The notes: generated from the sequence alone by a model not told the origin. 64,000 nt of DNA from Phaseolus vulgaris (GCF_000499845.2 NC_023754.2:12998037-13062036), one strand, 5' to 3'; shown: positions 1 through 12,883, numbered from the stretch's first letter. Numbers and translations are program-made.

Positions 1-59
1 CTTAGAGTCTATTTATGAACTTATTTGCAAATATGGGTCTAATTGGCTTTTGTTTATCT

Positions 60-1110
60 TTGTAGACCCTATTCATTATATTGTTAATGTATGTTGATGA
101 TATCTTGATAGCAAACAACAGTGAACCTGAGGTGAGAAAGGTTAAATCTAAACTGAATAGTGAGTTTGAGATGAAGGACTTGGGGGTTGCTAGAAAGATA
201 TTGGGGATTGAGATCTCTAGATGATGTGAGTTGAAGCGTCTATATTTGTCTCAGGAGACCTATCTCAGAAAATTCTTTGATGAGTTTAGCATGACAAACT
301 TGAAACTTGTTTCTACACCGTTTGCTTCCCACTACAAGTTGAGTAATGAACAGTCTCCTAAAAAGATGGAGGAACAACGCTATATGGATGGTATTCCGTA
401 TGCAAATTCGGTTGGTTCGCTGATGTATGTAATGGTATGCATGCGGCCTAACATAATTTATGTTGTGAGTGTTGTTAGCACGCTAGCACATTACATCAAT
501 GAACCATAGTTTATGTTTATGTCAAGAACATGGAACCTTACATAGCTTCCATAGTTTGTGTCTAATCCTAGAAGAGCTCATTACCTAGCTCTTAAATGGA
601 TCCTTCAGTACTTGAAGGGGTTACTTGAAAAAGTCTTAGTTTATGGTGAAGCTAGACGATCAGCCAAAGATGTTCTCATATAAGGGTATATATTCTCATA
701 TCAGGGTATGTCGACTCATATTTTGTTGGGTGCATGGACATAGGAAAATCTCTAACAAGTTATGTGTTTAATGCTTAAGGTACTGTCATCAGTTGCAAGG
801 CTAGTCTCTTGAAGGCAATGGCTTTATTAATCACTGAAGCATAGTATATTTCCATGACAAAAGCAACAAAATAAGCCTTGTGGCTTAAAGGTGGTGCAAG
901 ACCAAGTGGTAATTGTTCACTGTGATAATAGTAAATACATCTCTCAGAACCAAGTTTATCATGAAGGAACGAAGCACATTGATGTGAAGTTGCACTTCAT
1001 GAGAGAAAAGATTGTTCGAGAATTTGTGAAGGTGACAAAGGTCTCAACATATCAAATTTGTCTAATATGATCACGAAGGTATTGTCTGGCAATAAGTTCT
1101 TTAATTGTTT
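60..1110 (+). pseudogene. Ty1/copia reverse transcriptase-RNase H fragment
   Basis: The plus strand encodes the C-terminal half of a copia pol. A YVDD catalytic box is readable near 90-105, followed by EFEMKDLG and LSQETYLRKF. The region before RNase H (GSLMYVMVCMRPNI) is in the open frame at 231-509. RNase H traces up to about 1110 are broken by stops and frameshifts. The upstream part (gag, protease, integrase) lies outside the window or is lost. A purine-rich tract (ctggaggagat, about 1194-1204) just before a TG could be the polypurine tract leading into a 3' LTR. It is clearly dead. Family assignment is firm; the lineage is not resolved. Confidence 0.85.
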
Positions 1111-1205
1111 GGATTTTATCCAATTATGAGTGCCTATAATGGACTTAGATAAATTTTGAATGTTTTATCACACATGAGATTTGTACTAAACCCTGGAGGA
1201 GATTT

Positions 1206-1650
1206 ATGAAGTTTGGTTCAAATAAAATTTAAGTTCAAGTTTTCCTAAACCATCTAGAGGTGTTAGACCATCTAGTGGTTTGAGATCATCTAGTGGTTTG
1301 TTATCATCTACTTTTTCCAAACTTTGTAGTGGTTCAAGACCATCTAATGAGTATCAAAATTTGTTGAAAAACTGCTATTTTAGATCGTCTAATCCTTTTT
1401 GTTTAATTTTTCTAACTGTTAACACCTCATCATGTTATTTTAAAATTGAACAAATTGTAAGACAAGTATTTAACAATTGTACACGTGTTTGATTTGTATG
1501 ATAAACTTCCTTAGTGAAAAATTGTAAGACAAGTATTTAACAATTGTACACGTGTTTGATTTGTATGATAAACTGTCTTTAGTGAAAAATTGTAAGATAA
1601 TTATCTTTTGTCTTGTACTAAAAAACTTGAACTTGACACAGTTAATGCTT
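1206..1650 (+). repeat. Probable 3' LTR remnant of the copia fragment, with two short tandem repeats
   Basis: Directly after the purine tract the sequence begins TGAAGTTTGG and holds no open frame. It contains three 18-bp copies of CCATCTAGTGGTTTGAGA with small changes (1250-1303) and a 67-bp tandem duplication (1452-1518 and 1519-1586, almost identical, with a third start at 1587). The far LTR boundary was not found, so the LTR call is inferred from position. The repeats themselves are directly visible. The stretch 1650-2770 beyond it is AT-rich and shows no gene. Confidence 0.5.
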
Positions 1651-2775
1651 AAAAGTAAAAGTTGAGTTGAGAGTTTCAGTCTGAGGATTTATAGAGAAAC
1701 TTCTAAGTTGTAAATCTCATAAATTATCAGTTAACTTTGTCGTGGACATAAACGGGTTATAATCAAATCATAAATTATTTTGTGCGATTTTTTGCACTGC
1801 ATTATACCCTCTTTTACCTTATCATTCTTGATTTCTGCATTTTCATATTACGTACGGTCCAGTCAATTGTGTTTCTACTGAACAATAATAATTTTCTTAT
1901 TAGATATTTGTGGGTCCCCTGTCAATAATATAATCACAATAATAATAGTAATATATTAGATTTTCTTCATTTTCACTATAATGTTACAACAAAAAGGACA
2001 AACATAAATTACGTTTTACAAAATTAAGAACTAAAATGATTAATATTAAAAAATTGTGAACTCATGATATCTCCCACCTAATCAAATTATTAATTCGTGA
2101 AAATTTTCTTCTGCATTAATTCTTCTAAATATGAAAGATATGTTTATGGTTTTCCTTCACTTATTGAAGAATGTGGTTGATTCAATATCAGTCAACAATT
2201 GGAGTATATCAAATTCAAATTTAACTTCGATTAAATAGAAGTTTATTTGTTAACAATCCAAAATTGGACCATAAACCAATTCCAATATGAAAGACAGAAG
2301 AAAGAACAAATTATAGTTTAGTTTACTTAAATTTATAAAAACTAATATGCTTTTTCATAATTCTTTAACACACTTCACGAATAAATTTTAACTTATCAGA
2401 AGCTGTATATTTCAAACTTTCCGTAAAAAATTCACTTGCTCAAAAACTAATTTTAACTTTTTTTCAATACTAAACTGTTGAACAAGTTTAAAATTTTAAT
2501 TATAGTCAAACCATTTATTTATGCTTGACGTGAACTTTATAATATACTCCTATAAAATAGTCTTCTAAATCGCTAATACAAACTATCATAACGTGCACGG
2601 GCCATTACTCAAACAAAATTGCAGAAGTCTTGACTTCACAATGACATGGTGAGATACAAATGAAAGTGGTAAAATGAATGATTATCATCAAATCAACTTT
2701 AAAAATAGTTCAGTTACAAATTTATGCAGTGTTCAATTAGATACCAAGACTGTTGAAAAGAATGATGTTTGTTAA

Positions 2776-2864
2776 GGATGTCTAACTTAATTGGTTGAAG
2801 AGGGTGTGTGAGTTGGTTTTAAACTCCTGAGATGCATTCAATTCCTACTTACTGATAAAAAAAA
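2776..2864 (+). mobile_element. Short tRNA-derived SINE-like element
   Basis: A stretch of about 90 bp has a box A-like TAACTTAATTGGTTGAAG, then a box B-like GCATTCAATTCCT about 45 bp later, and ends in an A-rich tail of eight A's. This matches the layout of plant tRNA-derived SINEs. Target duplications are not clear. The box B match is imperfect, so this could be an old copy. Confidence 0.45.
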
Positions 2865-3130
2865 GTATGATGCTAACACTTTTCTATTGCCTTGCATGAT
2901 AAGAAATTAAGTTTTCAAAATGCCACAGACTACCAGAACAATTACTAGTAAGGAATGTAAAAGAATCATAAAAGAACTTGCTAAGTTGCATAATGCTATG
3001 GCTAAATAGAACCAGAATATTAAAAAGGTCAAGAAAATTGAAATGTAGAGTTAGAAGATATATAACTTACATGGGAATATTTCTATGGGGAGGATTGGCA
3101 TGTACAATTAGAATGCATGGAAAAAGCAAT

Positions 3131-5122
3131 CTAATTTTCCAGTTCACTCCTTATCCAATCTTGTGAACACACCAAAGCTTGGACAGTAGCAGGATTAAGT
3201 GAGCTCCAATCACGATCAAGGACCCTTCCACTATGATTAAACGCCAGTTCAGGCGCAACCTTTGCCATTGGAATTCCTAAAACATTGCGTGCCATCATAG
3301 ATAAGACAGGATATCTGGGGGTGTGAACTCTCCACCAATTCAGTATGTTGAAATCAACATTACGTGGAAAGAGGGGTTCTTCCAAGTACTTGTCTAGATC
3401 TGATTTTGTACCTTCACCCTGTGAAGTTTCATGGAGAAATTTATCGAACCCCATCAATCGATCCCTGGAATCCTTTGCAGAGCCTTGTAAGAGAAGTGGG
3501 CCATTGCCAACTTGCCAGGCCAGACCTTGATCGTGAGATGCTAATGGGGAGCCTATTGAATGTTCATTGTATAGAGCTTTCACACCATCAAAGACCTCTT
3601 CAATGCGACTTGCAGACATGCTGCCATAAATTTGTGGATAGTAATAATCTACCAACTTCATCTTGAATCGAGGGTCTAACATCGCAGCAACTGCCAAACC
3701 TAAACTACATTTCTCCCAATACTCATCAAACTTGCTTCTCAATCTTGATGCCAAAGAACTGATATACTCATCTGAATTCTTGCACCATTCAATCAAATGC
3801 AACTTAACATCACAGAGCTCAGGGAAATATATGTTTGCAGTTGGATACTTATTCTTAGTGAAAACATTTATAACCTCAACAAAAAGCTTCAAGTAGCTAG
3901 TAACTGCTGTAACTCTCTCCCACTCTACATCAGATAAATAGACTTTGTAGGCAGCATCATTTTCTTGCAAGAGAATTAAAACATCCTTGAATTCTAAGGC
4001 AACTTCAAGCATTGAGTATGTGGAATTCCATTGGGATGCATTATCTAGACACAGGCCCTTTTGACTCAGGATCCCAACTTCTTTAGCCATCTCATTGAAC
4101 TTTGCCAGTATAATTTGTGAACTTTTAATGTAACCAATAGTTTCACGAATCTTAATGACTATTTCACTTACAGCTCCAAGAGCATGCTGAACCATGGCAT
4201 TAATAACATTTGCAGCACAACGTATATCAAATAATTGACCATTACAATAAAGAAACCTGTTTTGCAGAAGTCTATCACCAATTCTAACAGCAATGTTATC
4301 ACAGGTAGAGCAACTATCCAGTATCATGGAAAACAATTTACGGTCAATATCCCAATACATTAAACAATTCATGATAGCTTCTGAAACCATATCTTCAGTA
4401 TGAGAAGGATCAATCCTTATAAAATTTAATATCCTCCTTCTTAACTGCCAGGATTCATCAATATAATTTGATGTCAAACACAAATACTCTGCATCACCCA
4501 CAGCATTCCACACATCAGCACTAAGACTGATTTTCCCAGGCAACTTATCCAACATCTCATTAACTTTTTTCTTCTCTCTCTCATAAATCTCAATACAATC
4601 GGCCTCAACCCTATTCAACGACACAAGCTCAAACAATGGCTGCAGATTTTTTACAAAAGCTCTGAAACCAACATGCTCAACCATAGCCAATGGATATCCA
4701 TGTAGAATAATCATTCGAGCAAGGTCAAATCGACTCCGTCTTTGATCAAAGTTACTAGTCCCAGTGTTGACAGTGTCATCTTTCAACTGTGTCTGCTCAA
4801 ATTTAATATTGACAAGACTAAGGGTATTATCATCTTTGTTTGTATCTTGATCTATATTGAAATTTGCAATTGCTAGAGTTCCTTCCTTTCTCTTTTCTCT
4901 TGCAGAAATGTATTGTGCTATGCCATGGCTAGACCTTCTCTGACACCGAATTAAATGGTTCCTTAGATGTGATGTTCCACTGGTACTTGAACCACTTAGT
5001 TTCTTTTTGCAATGCCTACAAACAGCCACACAGGTGTCACCTTTTTTAATCCTATCAAAATCATTCCACACCACCGATTTTAACCTACTAGATTTGACAA
5101 TGACAGCATCAGACATGTCCAT
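3131..5122 (-). CDS. Zinc finger BED domain, hAT transposase-derived protein (RICESLEEPER/DAYSLEEPER-like)
   Basis: A single uninterrupted reading frame of 663 residues. Near the N-terminus a BED zinc finger is visible (C35-x2-C38 with H52-x3-H56, in CRHCKKKL and SHLRNH). The middle carries the hAT-like RNase H fold region with SLSADVWNA and CLDNASQWNSTYSML. The C-terminus is a complete hAT dimerisation domain (DLDKYLEEPLFP, ILNWWRVHTPRYPVLS, LNPATVQALVCSQDW). Plant SLEEPER proteins are domesticated hAT transposases that act as nuclear DNA-binding proteins. The frame has no stop over 2 kb while nearby transposons are full of stops, so it is probably a maintained gene. I saw no flanking terminal inverted repeats. 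The start is the first ATG after a good splice acceptor (TTTTTTCAG, ending at 5132). The exact orthologue is not determined. Confidence 0.88.
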   Translation of the reverse strand: MDMSDAVIVKSSRLKSVVWNDFDRIKKGDTCVAVCRHCKKKLSGSSTSGTSHLRNHLIRCQRRSSHGIAQYISAREKRKEGTLAIANFNIDQDTNKDDNTLSLVNIKFEQTQLKDDTVNTGTSNFDQRRSRFDLARMIILHGYPLAMVEHVGFRAFVKNLQPLFELVSLNRVEADCIEIYEREKKKVNEMLDKLPGKISLSADVWNAVGDAEYLCLTSNYIDESWQLRRRILNFIRIDPSHTEDMVSEAIMNCLMYWDIDRKLFSMILDSCSTCDNIAVRIGDRLLQNRFLYCNGQLFDIRCAANVINAMVQHALGAVSEIVIKIRETIGYIKSSQIILAKFNEMAKEVGILSQKGLCLDNASQWNSTYSMLEVALEFKDVLILLQENDAAYKVYLSDVEWERVTAVTSYLKLFVEVINVFTKNKYPTANIYFPELCDVKLHLIEWCKNSDEYISSLASRLRSKFDEYWEKCSLGLAVAAMLDPRFKMKLVDYYYPQIYGSMSASRIEEVFDGVKALYNEHSIGSPLASHDQGLAWQVGNGPLLLQGSAKDSRDRLMGFDKFLHETSQGEGTKSDLDKYLEEPLFPRNVDFNILNWWRVHTPRYPVLSMMARNVLGIPMAKVAPELAFNHSGRVLDRDWSSLNPATVQALVCSQDWIRSELEN

Positions 5123-5131
5123 CGCATGAAC

Positions 5132-6643
5132 CTGAAAAAAGTGTCAATTAAATTCAATTCAAACATTTCCATTTAGAGGGACAAAATGTAATGTATCCTA
5201 TGTGCTGTGGTTGACTGTGTACTTATAATGATTAAACTGCAAGGAGATTTAAATCTAAATTGTAAAAAAATGTTAATGCATGGAGGTTAGTACAAATTAG
5301 TCCAGTTTTCAGAACTATTATTCATAAAGAGTTTAATAAATAATGAGGACATTATCAAAAGGATTCAGAAGGGGATGGAACAACAGGACACAATGTCCCT
5401 AAGCCCTAAAGTTACAAAAAAACTCTATTACAATATTCACAAGTTTCCCAGCATACAAATGCTACTAGTATAAAAGTTTTACAGAGAACCAAAGTTCCAG
5501 ATACAATCTGAGTAATCTTCATGTCAATAAGTGACAAACAAAATAATAGATGCTTAAACTTTTAATCTTGCCTCTAAGCATTATAAAGTATCTTAACTCA
5601 TCACTGGAAACCTATGTAGTGTACTATTATTTAGTACCTGAGACTGTCCATGTTTAATAAGCAAGAACTGTATAATGAAAACAATCACATCAAGAAAGTT
5701 TATTTGTATTTTAAAAATTGAAAATAGAAAGACAAAGTCAGGATTTTTTTCACAATTTCATAGAGGCTAACAGCTATCCTTTAATGACATTTGATTCTTC
5801 TCTCAGGGAAGAATGATCCTTTCTCACAAGACAAGTACTTCATTCACTAAAGGGAAACACAATCCAGAGGAACTACTAGTATAAAATCCAAAAATAAAAA
5901 CTAAAAAGTCAAGAAGATCAGACAAAGTTACACAAAGTTCCTAGTTTCATTACTCAGCCCAGATTGATGGAAAATAACATGCAGCTGAACCCAATCTCAA
6001 AAGTTCAAAACAAATGTAGCAAAAAGAAAAAAAAAAACAAAAGATTGTAAGATACTAGTTTATTTTCATTTTCCATGTCAATAGTGATCCATGCTCAAAA
6101 ATATTAAAATTTAGTCACAGACACTTTTGGTCAGTACACAGGACACTGTTGAAATTAAAATAAAATAAAATAAGATACACAAAACCTAAGAATTTACTGT
6201 TACAAATTTTAAGACTCAAAAACAATATATCTTAAGTAAATTTATCTTCAACACTTCCCCTCAGATTCATCATCACCAAAATTTCACCATTTTCCAGCAA
6301 GCAAACTCCCATCCCTGACATGAGATCAATATGCAACCATCCAATCCAACCTCTGGTAACAAATTAAACATAATAATAACAAAAAAGGTACATCCAAAAC
6401 AACACTTCCATCTTTCAAGAAGTAAAGAAACTACACAAATTGTGTATAAACAAAGACACGATTTTGAGAAAATTTTGAAACACCCATTAAGAAATTCTGG
6501 TCAAATCAACAGAGAATTCCCAATTACAACCGACAAAGCATAAATCAATTATTTTATTTACGAATAGAAAAATCAGTAATATATATACACACGAAAATTC
6601 TTGAGAGAATGGAGTCGTAGGAATAAAGAAGGAAACATCGTAC
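5132..6643 (-). other. Probable intron in the 5' leader of the SLEEPER-like gene
   Basis: On the minus strand a donor CGGTACGATG gives GT at 6643-6642, and an acceptor TTTTTTCAG ends at 5132, nine bases before the start codon. The sequence between is AT-rich with no coding frame. The first, non-coding exon would lie at about 6645-6800, where the sequence turns less AT-rich and pyrimidine-rich (CTTCTTCCTCTTC on the minus strand). Inferred from splice signals only. Confidence 0.5.
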
Positions 6644-6799
6644 CGCGTCAGATAATGGATTGGATTCGGTGTGGTGCGTAGGAAGAATGGAAAAGGGGTT
6701 TTGAAGAAAACCCTAATTGGAAGGTGTAAGAGGGAAGAAGAAGAAAAAGGAAGAAGAGACAGCAAGGTGGTCACACAAGCAGAAGCCTCCTATTCATCT

Positions 6800-8240
6800 G
6801 CTATTGTGGAAAGTTAAAACGCACAGTTTCATATATGTGCATTCAGTCTTTTTATATCTTACATCCACTTTCTTTTATTAAAATTAAAAGAATTATTAAA
6901 TTTATAACAAAATTATGTTCATAAAAATGAATTACAAAATAAAAAATGTTATAATTTTATCATAATCATTTTTTTTATTATGGGTAGTTAATTGAATTTA
7001 AAAGAACTATTATAAAATTTAAAGAATAAAATAAATTATATTGACAAAAATAAGTTTAAGAACAAATTGAGTATACTAAAAATATTTACAAAAAAATAAA
7101 AAGAGGATCTTTTTATTAATGAACTAATAAAATTACATGTGGATGTTTCATTCTTTTCATAATGATAAAAAATAAAATAAAACTATTATTATAATAATTA
7201 CACTAATAATTTTTATTGTTATTATTATTATTATTTTAAAATTAATAGTTATTATTATTATTATCATTATTATTCCTTTAAAACTAATACTTATTTTTAT
7301 TTTAAAATTAATTCTTCTTATTATTATTATTTTAAAATTAATACTTATTAGTATTATTTTTATTTTAAAATTAATACGTATTATATTATATTATTTTATT
7401 TCAAATATTAAGAAAAAATATTTATAAATAATACAATTGTAATGCATTGTGTCTGAAAAATATAACATTATAAATTTTTAGATTTTACAGTGTACATTTA
7501 TACATTGTTATTCTTGCATTTACTAAGATTTCTGTTGTCCTATTTATACTAACATGTGTTTGTGAGTTTAGGTGTTAAGTATGTTTCTTTCATTGTTTTT
7601 TTAGACTTATATGGTTATGAATATTTTAATATAAATTTATTTTGTTTTATTAATATTTTTATGATGCAATGTTCATTTAGTTGTTAAAGTGAACCTTTTG
7701 ATGATAGAGTTTATGTTTCTGAAACTTCTGCTATAAGATTCTTTTGTTTTACTAGGATTTGTATGGTGATCTAATAATTGACCTACTAATGTCCTAAGTG
7801 TGTTTGTAAAAAAAGTGTGTGGTATAGTTTATATAGTGAGATTTCATTTTCTTTTATTGTTTTTTTACAGTAACATGCTTTCATCTAGTATTTGTGTTTA
7901 TTAGGACGTGTATGCTATATTATTTCAATTTTTAATGTGATAACTTTCTAGTAATAAAGTTTGTGGTTGAGTTTATATCAGTTATATCAGTGTGGTAATA
8001 ATGTTTAAAAAAAATTCTTATAGTTTTATCTTGTTTTGTTTTTATATATAAGTAATGTGTATATGTTGTGTTTACTTATTTACTTATTTTTTTTTGGTGT
8101 TTTTTTTAATAAAAATTTAAGAATTTAAGATTTTTTAAAACTGGAATTTGATGGTTCTTAATATTTTAATATAAGTTTATTTTGTTTTAAGAATATACTA
8201 AGTAGTGTATTTACATTGTTTTTACTTTTATTAACACTTT
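6800..8240. other. AT-rich intergenic DNA with ATT-type simple repeats
   Basis: No gene seen. From 7180 to 7400 there is a degenerate mosaic of TTA/ATT trinucleotides with the recurring phrase TTTTAAAATTAAT, which appears five times at spacings of roughly 30 to 60 bases. Confidence 0.6.
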
Positions 8241-10080
8241 TGTAGTGGTGTTATATTAATTTATTTTTGTGAATTGATACTGAGTAAATGTAAGAATTTA
8301 AAGTCTTTATATGACTCAGGTAAAAGATAAGAGAAAATATATTGTTTGTGATTTCAACCCATATACAAAACAAAATCTTTGTACAAATTTGTGCAATAGA
8401 TGGATATAGTACGTTTATACTATCAAAATTAACAACCATCAAACTCATCTAAAAAAAACTTACTCATGAATTCATAGTGCAACAACACACCTTAGACTTC
8501 CAAACATTCATATCAATCTTATATACATCACAACATAATATGAACAATACTTATTTTCTTTACTTAGACTTCCAAACATTCATATCAATCAACAATACTT
8601 ATTTTCTTTACTTATACTATTATGGTAGTGTTCACATTAATCTACTTTTGTGCCAACTCATATACAAAAGAAAGTGTATATATTTCTTACAATAGATGTG
8701 TATTATATTCATACTATTAAAGGTATAAATAGTTAATAATTGCCAAGTTCATCCAAAAAGCTTATCAATCCATTCATATTATGGTAACATATATTTGGTC
8801 TCCAAACATACACATGAATCTTATTACAAGATAATATGATCTTTGTTACATTTACTTGGCCCTTTATGGTGATAATTACATTAACCTGATTTTTTGGTTT
8901 GAAGACTAAAATTAATGTAAAAGCTCAAGGTCTTTGAAAAAATAAAACAAAAAATAAGAGCAAATGTATTAACTATTTTTCAATATAACGTGTGACCTCT
9001 ACATTTTTTTAGAATTTGATTGTTCTGATCTTTTTAATAAAAGTTTATTTTAACTTTTATGATGGTGTTTATATTACCTATTTTGTGAGTCTGATACTTA
9101 AATAAATGTAAGAGCTCATGAGTTTAATAAGACTGGAGTAAAAGATAAAAGCCAACAAACTAGTCTTTAATTACAATTTGTGTTTCTTGCTCCTTCTGAA
9201 TTAGAGTGTTCTTAACTTTTTTAATATAGTTTTACTTTTTTTTTAATAGTGTCTCAATAATGTTTTTGCATTGTTGCCTTTATTATGACTCTTTTTAGGA
9301 GTGTTTATATTCACTTCATTTTGTAACTTTGAGGTTTAGTAAGAATGAAACAAAAGATAAGAGCTAACAAACTAATTGTCTTTTGAATACAATTTATGTT
9401 TCTTGCATCTTTTTCTTGAATTAGATGCTTCACAATGTATTTATGTTGTTTTCTTTATTTAGACTTTTTGGTGGTATTTATCTTAACTTGCTTCTATTAC
9501 TTTGGAGATGAAGTAAATGTAAGCATTTAAAGTCTTTGTAAAACTACATCAAAAGTTAGAGCAAACATATTATATGTTTTTTAATATAATTTGTGATTTA
9601 TGCATACTTTTGGAATTAAATTGTTCTTAATTTTTTAATATAGGTTTATTTATATTAAAAATATATCATTAATATATTTATACTATCATTACCTTTACTT
9701 CAAAATTTGTGATGGTAGTGTTTATATTAACATGCTTACGGGAGTTTGAGACTAAAGAATATGTTAAAATTTATTATATTTATAATAATGAAGCAAAATG
9801 TGAGAGCTAACATATTAGTTCTTTTGGGAGTTTGAGACTGAACTAGACTAAATGTAACAACTCAAGATCCTTATAAAATTGAAGTGAAAGGTAAGAGCAA
9901 ATGTACTAACTATAGTATGATTTCTACATTCTTTTGGAATTGGCTGATTTTGAAATTTCTACATTGTTTTGGAATTGGATGATTTTGAAAATTTTATTTT
10001 GTTTTAAAATATCTCAGTAATTTATGTATTTTATTTACATTGTTTGTGGTGGTATTTATATTAAACTGTTTTTGTTAGTT
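8240..10080. repeat. Diverged tandem array, about eight copies of a unit of roughly 175-380 bp
   Basis: A recognisable core, of the form GGTAGTGTTTATATTAAC followed by a T-rich stretch and a phrase like TTTGAGACTAA, recurs near 8240, 8620, 8865, 9058, 9295, 9470, 9712 and 10048. Behind several cores comes a second shared block of the form TAAATGTAAGAGCTCAAGG, TCTTTATAAAA and AAGATAAGAGCAAA. Copies differ a lot in sequence and spacing. There are also short duplications, such as CTTAGACTTCCAAACATTC at about 8490 and 8563. No open frame or transposon gene is present. Confidence 0.6.
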
Positions 10081-10329
10081 TAAAACTAGAGAATACGTAC
10101 ATTTCTTTGCAAATTTGTTCTTTTCTTTGAAAAAAAATTTCTTTCGTATCTTCGTGCACTTTTTTTCCCTCTCTTCTTCATTATTCCTAGGTATGTTTTC
10201 GTATCAATATTATGCAAGTACATATCTGAATATTTTGTGTAATTTTTTGTTTTTGATCTATTCTCTTTCATTTTCTTTGAACTTTTACTGAGTTTTTTAA
10301 CTAAAAAAGTGTGAGAGAGAGAAAATCTA

Positions 10330-10530
10330 GAGCGAGAAAGAAAACAATGAAGATCACACAACATTGTTGGTGCTTAGATGCATAGGTGAAGGTTATGATC
10401 CCATGATTCTCATGAACGCTTCCGACAATAAATATCACTTTGGCTACTTCCAACACCACATCTTCAAGGAGTTCATCATCTTTGTTGATGGTATCATCGC
10501 CAAACGCATCCCTGAAGGCCAACGTTAATT
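10330..10530. pseudogene. Unidentified gene-like fragment, open on both strands
   Basis: This 200-bp patch is much less AT-rich than its surroundings and uses balanced codons. On the plus strand a frame contains GEGYDPMILMNASDNKYHF and ends KRIPEGQR before a TAA near 10528. On the minus strand an overlapping frame reads LAFRDAFGDDTINKDDELL. I do not recognise either. About 450 bp further on (10990-11070) a second coding-looking patch on the plus strand reads RVFDVDESGNMVVTPF, so these could be scattered exons of one lost gene. There is no intact start or clear splice structure. Confidence 0.3.
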
Positions 10531-10549
10531 TGTACAACATGAAGGTTCT

Positions 10550-12706
10550 TTCCCCTTAAATTTCGTTTCTTAGGGTTTTTTTCTTTTACCCTCTTTGCTC
10601 TCATTGATAATAATAGAAATCATAATTTTTTTGTATAGAATATAAAAGTGTTCTTTGATCTGCGGTGATTTATTTTATTTCCTAGAGGGTTAAATTTTTA
10701 TTTTTTGCCGAATTGTCAATGATTGAAAACATGTTTTTTTTTTCTTCAGAGTATGAGGTGTAAACCTATAGTATAAATGGTCTTTGTGCGTTGTTGGGAT
10801 TTATGAATGAGACATGATAATTATGCTAAGGATCTTATAATTGTGTGTGTTTTATTTATTTGATTTGTGGAGATTTTCTACTGTGAGAATGCATGTGATG
10901 ATAAGTTATGGAGAACTATAGAGGAAGACTCTAACCAAAATAAATTGTTCTTCCTTTTTCTCCCTACAAAGATTGCCAACAAAACCAATTCATCGTGTTT
11001 TTGATGTTGATGAAAGTGGTAACATGGTGGTAACACCTTTCATCTCACCACTCAAGAGAGCAAGTGTGACACAAATTTATTTATAAGAATAATTTTAGCA
11101 TATACATAAATGTATATTTATTTTTCAATTATACTTTCAGAGATACATGAGTAAGTAATATTATTTTTAGTGAGATATCAATAACTATTTTTATAAAATA
11201 CTATTGGAGGAGGAACATTGATAAAACACACCATCTCATAAAAGGATTGATAAAATATTATTAATAGAAATTTATAAAATAATAAATTAGCTTAATTTTC
11301 ATAATTAAATATTTCTTAATTTATGTATAAAAAATTCAAGCAACCAAACAATAATAAAAGGAAGCATGGTAGATTAAAAGGGAAAAAGTAATAAATAATA
11401 TGATAGGATAAAAAGAGAAAAATTCAACAAATAAATTTATAAAATAAAGTAATACTTTCTGTTTCTAAACGAGATTTTCCACCTTTTAGAATTTAAAATT
11501 ATTAATTATTCTTTTAAAATGGGTGGGTTTTTTTTAGTCTTTGTATTTTCTTTTAAATCTTTGTTTGTTCAAAATCTATAAACATTGATTAATTGTTAGA
11601 TTCGAAAAAGGAGAAATAAAAGAAACATGAAAATTTAGATTTAGAATAAAAAAGTAAAAATGAAAAAAATATATTTATTTGTAATGAATATTTTCAATTA
11701 ATTTTATTTTTATGAAATTACTTTAACTATTAAGTTTATTATAATAAAAAAATGTTAATATTAATTACAAAATTAATTATGGTTTTAAATATTTTATTAA
11801 TATTTATGACATAATAAAATATAATGGATTAAACATATTCAAGAATTAAACATAAAACAACAGAAAGTGCGTGCCTCCCACTTGTGCTTATTAGGAAACA
11901 ATTTCCTGTTAAATTAAGTTTTGTCATTATTATAAATAAATCATAGGGACAAACTATACCTAATGTTGAAATTTACCTTTCATGACATGTTTTTAGTCAT
12001 AGTCAATTATATGTTGTATTATCAAGAGGTGTTTCCCAAACTTCAACAAAAATTCTTATTAAAGAAGGACACCATGAAGGAGAAAATGGAAATTTTACCA
12101 AATATGTTATTTATAAAGATATTTTGTTATCTTAAAACTCAGGTATTGTTTATTTTATTTATGTTTATAAATATAAGTATATGTGAATATACTTACACTA
12201 TTTGTTATTATATATTAAAGGTAACATAATATACAAGGAGCTCTTACAGTTGAATGAAGATATCAACCCAAAGTATTCACACATTTATCTACACAAACTG
12301 ACAATATATGTATATTGCGCACACACACACACATATATATATTGCAATTTATTCATAAGTGACATTCTTTCGTAGGAAACAAAATTTGTAAAGAATGAAA
12401 CACTTAGAAGGACGATCAATCACTTGCATTGGTTAAGCCAATTCACACCAAAATATAATGATTTTACATAATCATGATGATAATAACATTCTTTTATTCA
12501 TAATATACTATAAATTTATATTGTTAATACAAGTATACAAATAATATCATTGTTTATTTGAATTTTAATATTAAACATAAATATATATAAATAGAAAAAT
12601 AAAAAATGCGAATACAAATGTGTGTTGTATTCCTGTTACTAGTAACTAGCGGGAACACATGGGCAGGAGCGTATGTGCATCCACATTTTTTAGTTTTTAT
12701 TTTTAC

Positions 12707-12737
<31 letters not shown>

Positions 12738-12880
12738 TTTAAATATAAATTTATGTTTATTTGTATATATGAGAGTTATGTTATTGGGTTTCAAGAGATT
12801 TAAGGAATAAGAGAGACAAAATAAGAGAAAAAATTAAAAAACTGTTCTACATTCAAAACTGCTTATAACTCTTTTAAATA
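10550..12880. other. AT-rich intergenic DNA
   Basis: No gene supported. It contains a CA/TA microsatellite at about 12318-12343 and an ATT run at about 12706-12732. The small open frames here are low-complexity. Confidence 0.6.
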
Positions 12881-12883
12881 AGA

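Noticed and set aside
2978..3166. Small plus-strand frame before the SLEEPER-like gene
   Set aside because: Short, without features, and it overlaps the 3' end of the real gene on the other strand.
12606..12803. 65-codon frame with a hydrophobic stretch (secreted peptide?)
   Set aside because: The hydrophobic part is encoded by an ATT microsatellite, so the apparent membrane segment is a composition effect.
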